A DNA stretch of 53,828 nt from NCBI GenBank assembly GCA_028713675.1, contig JAQTNV010000023.1, forward strand, positions 1-53,828, in the 5' to 3' direction. This document shows, in pieces, positions 50,901-53,828 of the stretch. This stretch comes from a bacterium. Lineage in GTDB: Bacteria; Desulfobacterota; JAPLJL01. Both the position numbers and the translations under genes were made by a program. Below the pieces are notes generated by a model. That model did no database searches. It was not told the DNA's origin and saw nothing but the letters and a program-made list of their open reading frames with translations. Numbering within the stretch: position 1 is the stretch's first letter; every line of letters starts with the position of its first letter.

Positions 50901-52517
50901 AGCGTGGTTCCTCTGACCCCGGAATTTTCCGAGGATTTTTCCGAACAGGTTTATCTCAATAATTTCCAGGAAGATGGAGGCGGAAACCAGTTCGTGCAAA
51001 CCATGGGGAATCACGACACTGCGCTCTGTTCGTATAACCATGGCTCAAACGATATCCATCTTTTCACCAAACAGACCTTCGGGGACGGAGTCTTCGAGTT
51101 CGATTATTATCTGCAAGGTTCTGCCGGTGACGGGGGCGTGTTCCTCCGCGCGGTGGACCGAGGCAACGGTTTGCTGATTTCCCTGGATCCGGCCGCCTGG
51201 CAGGCCTATGTGGGTGTCGGCGGTGCGGGGGTATGGTACGCTATGCCGCAGTACAATTATTCAGCGCTTACCATCGGCAACAACCATTGGCACCACTTCA
51301 AGGTCCTCATGAACGGTAACCGCTTCGATCTTTTTGAGGAAGGCAGTTACCGCGGGACCTTTTACGACACCGGAGGTATCACCGCACACTATCCGCGCGG
51401 CAGCATCGGCTTAAGGGGGATAGAGGCTTCCGACCGGAAAAGCTGTATCGACAATATCCGGGTGACCCCGGCCATTCCTGATACCAATTATTACTGTTTC
51501 AACGCTTCCGCCGGGCAGCAATTGTATATCGATACCGATGCCGAGGAATTAGACTCGCCGACGGATTCGCTTGTTTCGCTGTATGGCACGGATGGAATTA
51601 CGCTTCTCGCCTGGAATGACGATGCCGGTTCATATTACGGCGGACATGATTCCATTCTCCCGTATACTTTCGGGGGTGCCGGTACGTATTACCTTGCAGT
51701 CCAGGGGAGCGGCTGGGGAAGGGAAGCGTATCATCCTTATTTCGTGAATTTCAAGGATATTCCTGGTGCTCAAGATTCCGACGGGGATGGCCTGACCGAT
51801 CTGCAGGAATATTTCACCTATTTCACGGATCCGTATAACTCAGACAGCGACGGGGATGGGATTACCGATAGCCTTGAGGTGCTTACTTTTGGCACAAACC
51901 CAAACAAAGCCGATTCCGATGATGACGGGTTAAACGACTATCAGGAGATCTGCTACGACGGAAACTGTTCTGCCTATACTCCGGGCGCTGATACCAACCC
52001 GAATAATTTGGACACTGATGGCGACGGTTTCCTGGATGGAGATGAGGTGGATCATCATACCAATCCTCTTGATCCGCTTGATTATCCTTCTTTGGTGTAT
52101 TCCGAATCCTTTGTGTACAATTCTTGGTCGGAGGATGATTGTTCCGCCTGGAATACTTTCCGGGGTAAATTAACGGAAACCTTTAATAAAATCATCATCA
52201 AAGGTTCCTTTGATCCGGTCGGGGTTTCCTGCACCGGTCCCGTTGCCAACACGGTCTGCCACGCCATCCGGGATAATTCGTCAGGGAACTGGGGTATTTG
52301 TGACGGGAGAACCTGGTTTACAGGTTACTGCTCAAATGGAACCTGGGGACCAGGCTATGAGGTGACCGCAAGCACGATAGGATATACTAATTGCGCTTGT
52401 TTGAGTTCAAGCCAGGCTTATACCGTCCGCCCTTGTATTGCGAATAACAACTGGGGCGGAGCCGGAACGAATACCTGCAGCGCCCCGAGCCAGACGTTGA
52501 CGGTTATCTGCGAATAA
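48000..52517 (+). CDS. Giant TSP3/LTD surface lipoprotein, second copy, with lectin insert
   Basis: A 1505-residue lipoprotein. GTG at 48000 follows GGGAGG; an ATG at 48012 is possible. Lipobox TMSGC, then the same opening as 41595. Order: TSP3 repeats; lamin-tail domain (about 265-430); TSP3; a pre-peptidase (PPC) start (EVEPNGTAAQC, about 497); three LamG/DUF1080-like units (about 530-700, 805-975, 980-1160); the PPC end (YYCFNASAGQQLYIDTDAE, TYYLAVQGSGWG); more TSP3 repeats; a cysteine-rich tail. Between units one and two lies a SUEL-like lectin (about 725-800: ISAVYGKNGYYC, CNGASSCS, GTYKAVIVRYTC). It appears to bind carbohydrate at the cell surface. Confidence 0.88.
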   Translation: MDCSMKTKRFGKEIFFLALILGIMIAGGWTMSGCGIDEDQQQKIVSKFIDSDNDGLSDNDEIMKYHTGLASRDTDGDGLLDGDEVSLGTDPLSSDTDEDGMPDGWEVQYGLDPLYWDDRNWDLDGDSLSNVNEYQYGTLPNNPDTDEDGMPDGWEVQYGLNPTSNDADWDNDSDGLTNYQEYLRGTNPNNPDTDGDTFQDGWEVLNGFNPLNASDPMIGDDGDRDGIPDNLENILYQTSPNSADTDGDGYPDKFEIDNGSDPSDPNSIPDVTKVVINEFFAGKCTWVELYNVGSEPVNLGNWTLRLDLGSVGVTDQKISDAWGNFTLAPKQTVVLDTANGTNTASHRYANACDTYCDSVGSYGAAVLINHTGTAVDFVRWGGHWPVTAPNPPAGTSWSAAGPIYYGCPAGDSLQRNIWGTDTDTEKDWSVGFSTPGQPNSPDSDGDGLSDWAEANINNTDPGSADTDGDGYPDGLEVAKGTDPNSASSSPAGIIPEVEPNGTAAQCTTVGDLGKQAWGQLYPRYPQFTEFYEDFSDGTFTDTFQALGGGTNNLRNYDGHTNSLCVYGNVNNIHAYTKQSFSGDMLFDFDYRLNGSAGDGGVFFGVKNQDNGILMALRPGGWEIYSRIAGNWYSMTAGQINNLNRLYDNQWDHFQIVVRDGVYQLYENETYRGSFLGPLNIGSVGLRGWENSSRENCIDNVRVASLPRPPETFFTDFSHSNYENNTINIISAVYGKNGYYCDQTNYFRSQCNGASSCSAATHNGICGDPLAGTYKAVIVRYTCGNESRSLIVGEGGTVSISCYKDSLDTFQQSNSGALYVSTVGNHTDALCGYNFANDIHAYTQNMSFNNGVLEFDYYLKGGNPDGGVFFRAQDSEHGYLLALASGSWNPYRRTPGNWSGISVTNYSGLTIGANRWHHFKLVMDGGNFSLFEEGVLRGTFVDYKYTSGGVGLRAPWHGYSDSTCIDNLSVVPLTPEFSEDFSEQVYLNNFQEDGGGNQFVQTMGNHDTALCSYNHGSNDIHLFTKQTFGDGVFEFDYYLQGSAGDGGVFLRAVDRGNGLLISLDPAAWQAYVGVGGAGVWYAMPQYNYSALTIGNNHWHHFKVLMNGNRFDLFEEGSYRGTFYDTGGITAHYPRGSIGLRGIEASDRKSCIDNIRVTPAIPDTNYYCFNASAGQQLYIDTDAEELDSPTDSLVSLYGTDGITLLAWNDDAGSYYGGHDSILPYTFGGAGTYYLAVQGSGWGREAYHPYFVNFKDIPGAQDSDGDGLTDLQEYFTYFTDPYNSDSDGDGITDSLEVLTFGTNPNKADSDDDGLNDYQEICYDGNCSAYTPGADTNPNNLDTDGDGFLDGDEVDHHTNPLDPLDYPSLVYSESFVYNSWSEDDCSAWNTFRGKLTETFNKIIIKGSFDPVGVSCTGPVANTVCHAIRDNSSGNWGICDGRTWFTGYCSNGTWGPGYEVTASTIGYTNCACLSSSQAYTVRPCIANNNWGGAGTNTCSAPSQTLTVICE

Positions 52518-52553
52518 TGATTTTCCCCCGGCTTCGGGGTTGGAAAAGTTCAA

Positions 52554-52585
52554 AAGGAGGGTGACTTTAGCTGGTCACCCTCCTT
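52554..52585 (+). terminator. Strong hairpin, probable terminator
   Basis: AAGGAGGGTGAC (52554-52565), 8-base loop, perfect complement (52574-52585). It has only TT then GATTATT after it, so termination is likely but weak. It lies between copy-two genes as 45759-45796 does for copy one. Confidence 0.6.
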
Positions 52586-52652
52586 GATTATTGGAGGCTG
52601 CTTTAACTGATCGAAGATGGTTCTTTAAGAGAATCAAAACCCGGAGAATTGA

Positions 52653-53828
52653 ATGATTCAGGGGATAATTCGGGGCAAAAGGATAGGGATGGTGTTTTAT
52701 TTTGTCCTGGCAGTGATGATTTTTGTTTTCGGAGACGGATGCGGCGGGGGGGGCGGGATCAACCAGACCAGGGATACCGACGGGGACGGGATGCCGGACT
52801 GGTGGGAACTTACTTATGGGCTGGATCCCAGTAACCCGAATGACGCCGGCCTGGATCCCGACCAGGATGGCTGGACCAACCTCGAGGAATACCAGAACGG
52901 GACCGACCCCCGGGTGGAGGACCCTCCCAAGGAACTCTGCAACGGCTTTGATGACGACGGGAACGGCTTGATTGACGAGATCTGGCTGGACCAGGGAAAG
53001 CCCTGCGGGATGTGCGGGACCTACCAGTGCTCTGCCGACGGGTTGTCTCTGGAATGCCCGGCCCAGGGGGTCTGTCTCCCAGGCGATAACCAGTACTGCG
53101 GATCGACCGGGGGGATGAAGACCTGCCTGGATACCTGTGTCTGGGGGGATTGCTACGAGCCCCTGCAATGTACGGTGGGGGAACAGCAGACCTCCCCGTG
53201 CGGTTATTGCCAGGAAGGGATCCGGACCCGGACCTGCGGCTTTGACGGGCTCTGGGACATCTGGAGCGACTGCCTGGGGGAGGGATGTCAACCGGCAGCG
53301 ACGGAAGCATGCCGGGTTGAGGATAAACCGGGGACGCAGGAATGCTCGAGTGAATGCAAATGGAGTGATTGCGTCGCCAACTGCAATCCGATGGATAGAT
53401 TCACCGTTACCTGCGGGGATTGCGGGGGAACCCATGATCGGACCTGCCGGACCGACGGGACCTGGAGCGCTTGGACCGTCTGCCAGTGCGCCGACCAGAC
53501 CGAGACCAGGGATTTTCCCGGATATGACGGCCAGACTCGGACCTGCGGCCTGGCTACCTTGTGCGAATGGACGCCCTGGACCAACTGCACGCTGGCCGGG
53601 GCCGAGTGCGAATCCGGCGATACCGAAACCCAGGCCTGCGGCTGCGGGGGAACGGGGGCGAAGAGCCGGACCTGTTCAGAGGTCTGTGTCTGGGGCGAGT
53701 GGAGCGAGTGCCGGAATGATTCTGACTTGATCCCGCCTTCGGCTCCGGAGCTTTTGACTCCGGCGGACGGGTCCGCGTTTCATGCTCTCCCCATCACTTT
53801 CAGCTGGACCGTCAGTTCCGACAACTGC
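52653..53828 (+). CDS. Cysteine-rich surface lipoprotein, second copy, 3'-partial
   Basis: At least 392 residues, open to the window edge. ATG at 52653. Signal segment about 1-29, then a cysteine (GDGC, a poor lipobox), TSP3 (DTDGDGMPDWWELTYGL), PPKELCNGFDDDGNGLIDEIW, and cysteine-rich thrombospondin-1-like repeats (WDIWSDC, WTPWTNC, WGEWSEC), ending in the start of a fibronectin-III-like domain (PPSAPELLTPADG). The order and many motifs match the gene at 45808, so the pair is a duplicate. Fate beyond the edge is unknown. Confidence 0.85.
   Translation, partial: MIQGIIRGKRIGMVFYFVLAVMIFVFGDGCGGGGGINQTRDTDGDGMPDWWELTYGLDPSNPNDAGLDPDQDGWTNLEEYQNGTDPRVEDPPKELCNGFDDDGNGLIDEIWLDQGKPCGMCGTYQCSADGLSLECPAQGVCLPGDNQYCGSTGGMKTCLDTCVWGDCYEPLQCTVGEQQTSPCGYCQEGIRTRTCGFDGLWDIWSDCLGEGCQPAATEACRVEDKPGTQECSSECKWSDCVANCNPMDRFTVTCGDCGGTHDRTCRTDGTWSAWTVCQCADQTETRDFPGYDGQTRTCGLATLCEWTPWTNCTLAGAECESGDTETQACGCGGTGAKSRTCSEVCVWGEWSECRNDSDLIPPSAPELLTPADGSAFHALPITFSWTVSSDNC

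Overview
This window (53.8 kb, GC-rich coding sequence, AT-rich promoter gaps) looks like the chromosome of an uncultured Gram-negative bacterium, perhaps a Desulfobacterota-like or candidate-phylum anaerobe. The evidence is the many lipoproteins, LPP20 and CsgG/FlgO-type envelope proteins, thrombospondin-3, FG-GAP and MopE-like surface proteins, an AddAB-like nuclease and a tungstate/molybdate uptake and storage operon. The taxonomic placement is inference and weak. I recognised no rRNA, tRNA, CRISPR, transposase, phage or plasmid gene.

Layout. 1-1.5 kb: 3' part of an FAD-linked oxidase. 1.7-6.7 kb: envelope cluster with three LPP20-domain proteins, a CsgG/FlgO-like protein and a thioredoxin fused to a LytR_C domain. 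6.9-11.4 kb: ThiD, a DksA-type zinc finger with a histone-H1-like tail, ApbE, a LEA2 protein and a DMT transporter. 11.5-19 kb: two divergent lipoproteins, one a 1975-residue protein of 16 Ig-like repeats plus FG-GAP repeats. 19.2-24.2 kb: signalling trio of Ser/Thr kinase with PEGA domains, a tetratricopeptide-like membrane protein, and an FHA-GAF-adenylate cyclase. 24.3-28.2 kb: two secreted phosphoesterases. 28.4-35 kb: AddB-like and AddA-like helicase-nuclease. 35.1-36.9 kb: two convergent glycosyltransferases. 36.1-41 kb, minus strand: a molybdenum-storage-protein pair (Mos), a small four-helix-bundle gene, TupB and TupC, ending in a glycosyltransferase. 41.6 kb to the end: a two-gene surface cassette (giant TSP3/LTD lipoprotein plus cysteine-rich lipoprotein) present twice in tandem, the last copy cut by the window edge.

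The most unusual signal is not a gene. Almost every gap between genes holds a short degenerate tandem array whose unit differs from gap to gap but whose period is nearly always 7 or 8 bp. The arrays abut or overlap stop and start codons and in several places are translated. In the mos-tup operon the arrays are octamers of one family in strictly alternating orientation: in the transcript GT-rich arrays follow stop codons and AC-rich arrays precede or overlap start codons, so neighbouring arrays are complementary. One gene there is flanked by a 33-bp inverted repeat (28 of 33 matching). This is the best candidate for something undescribed.
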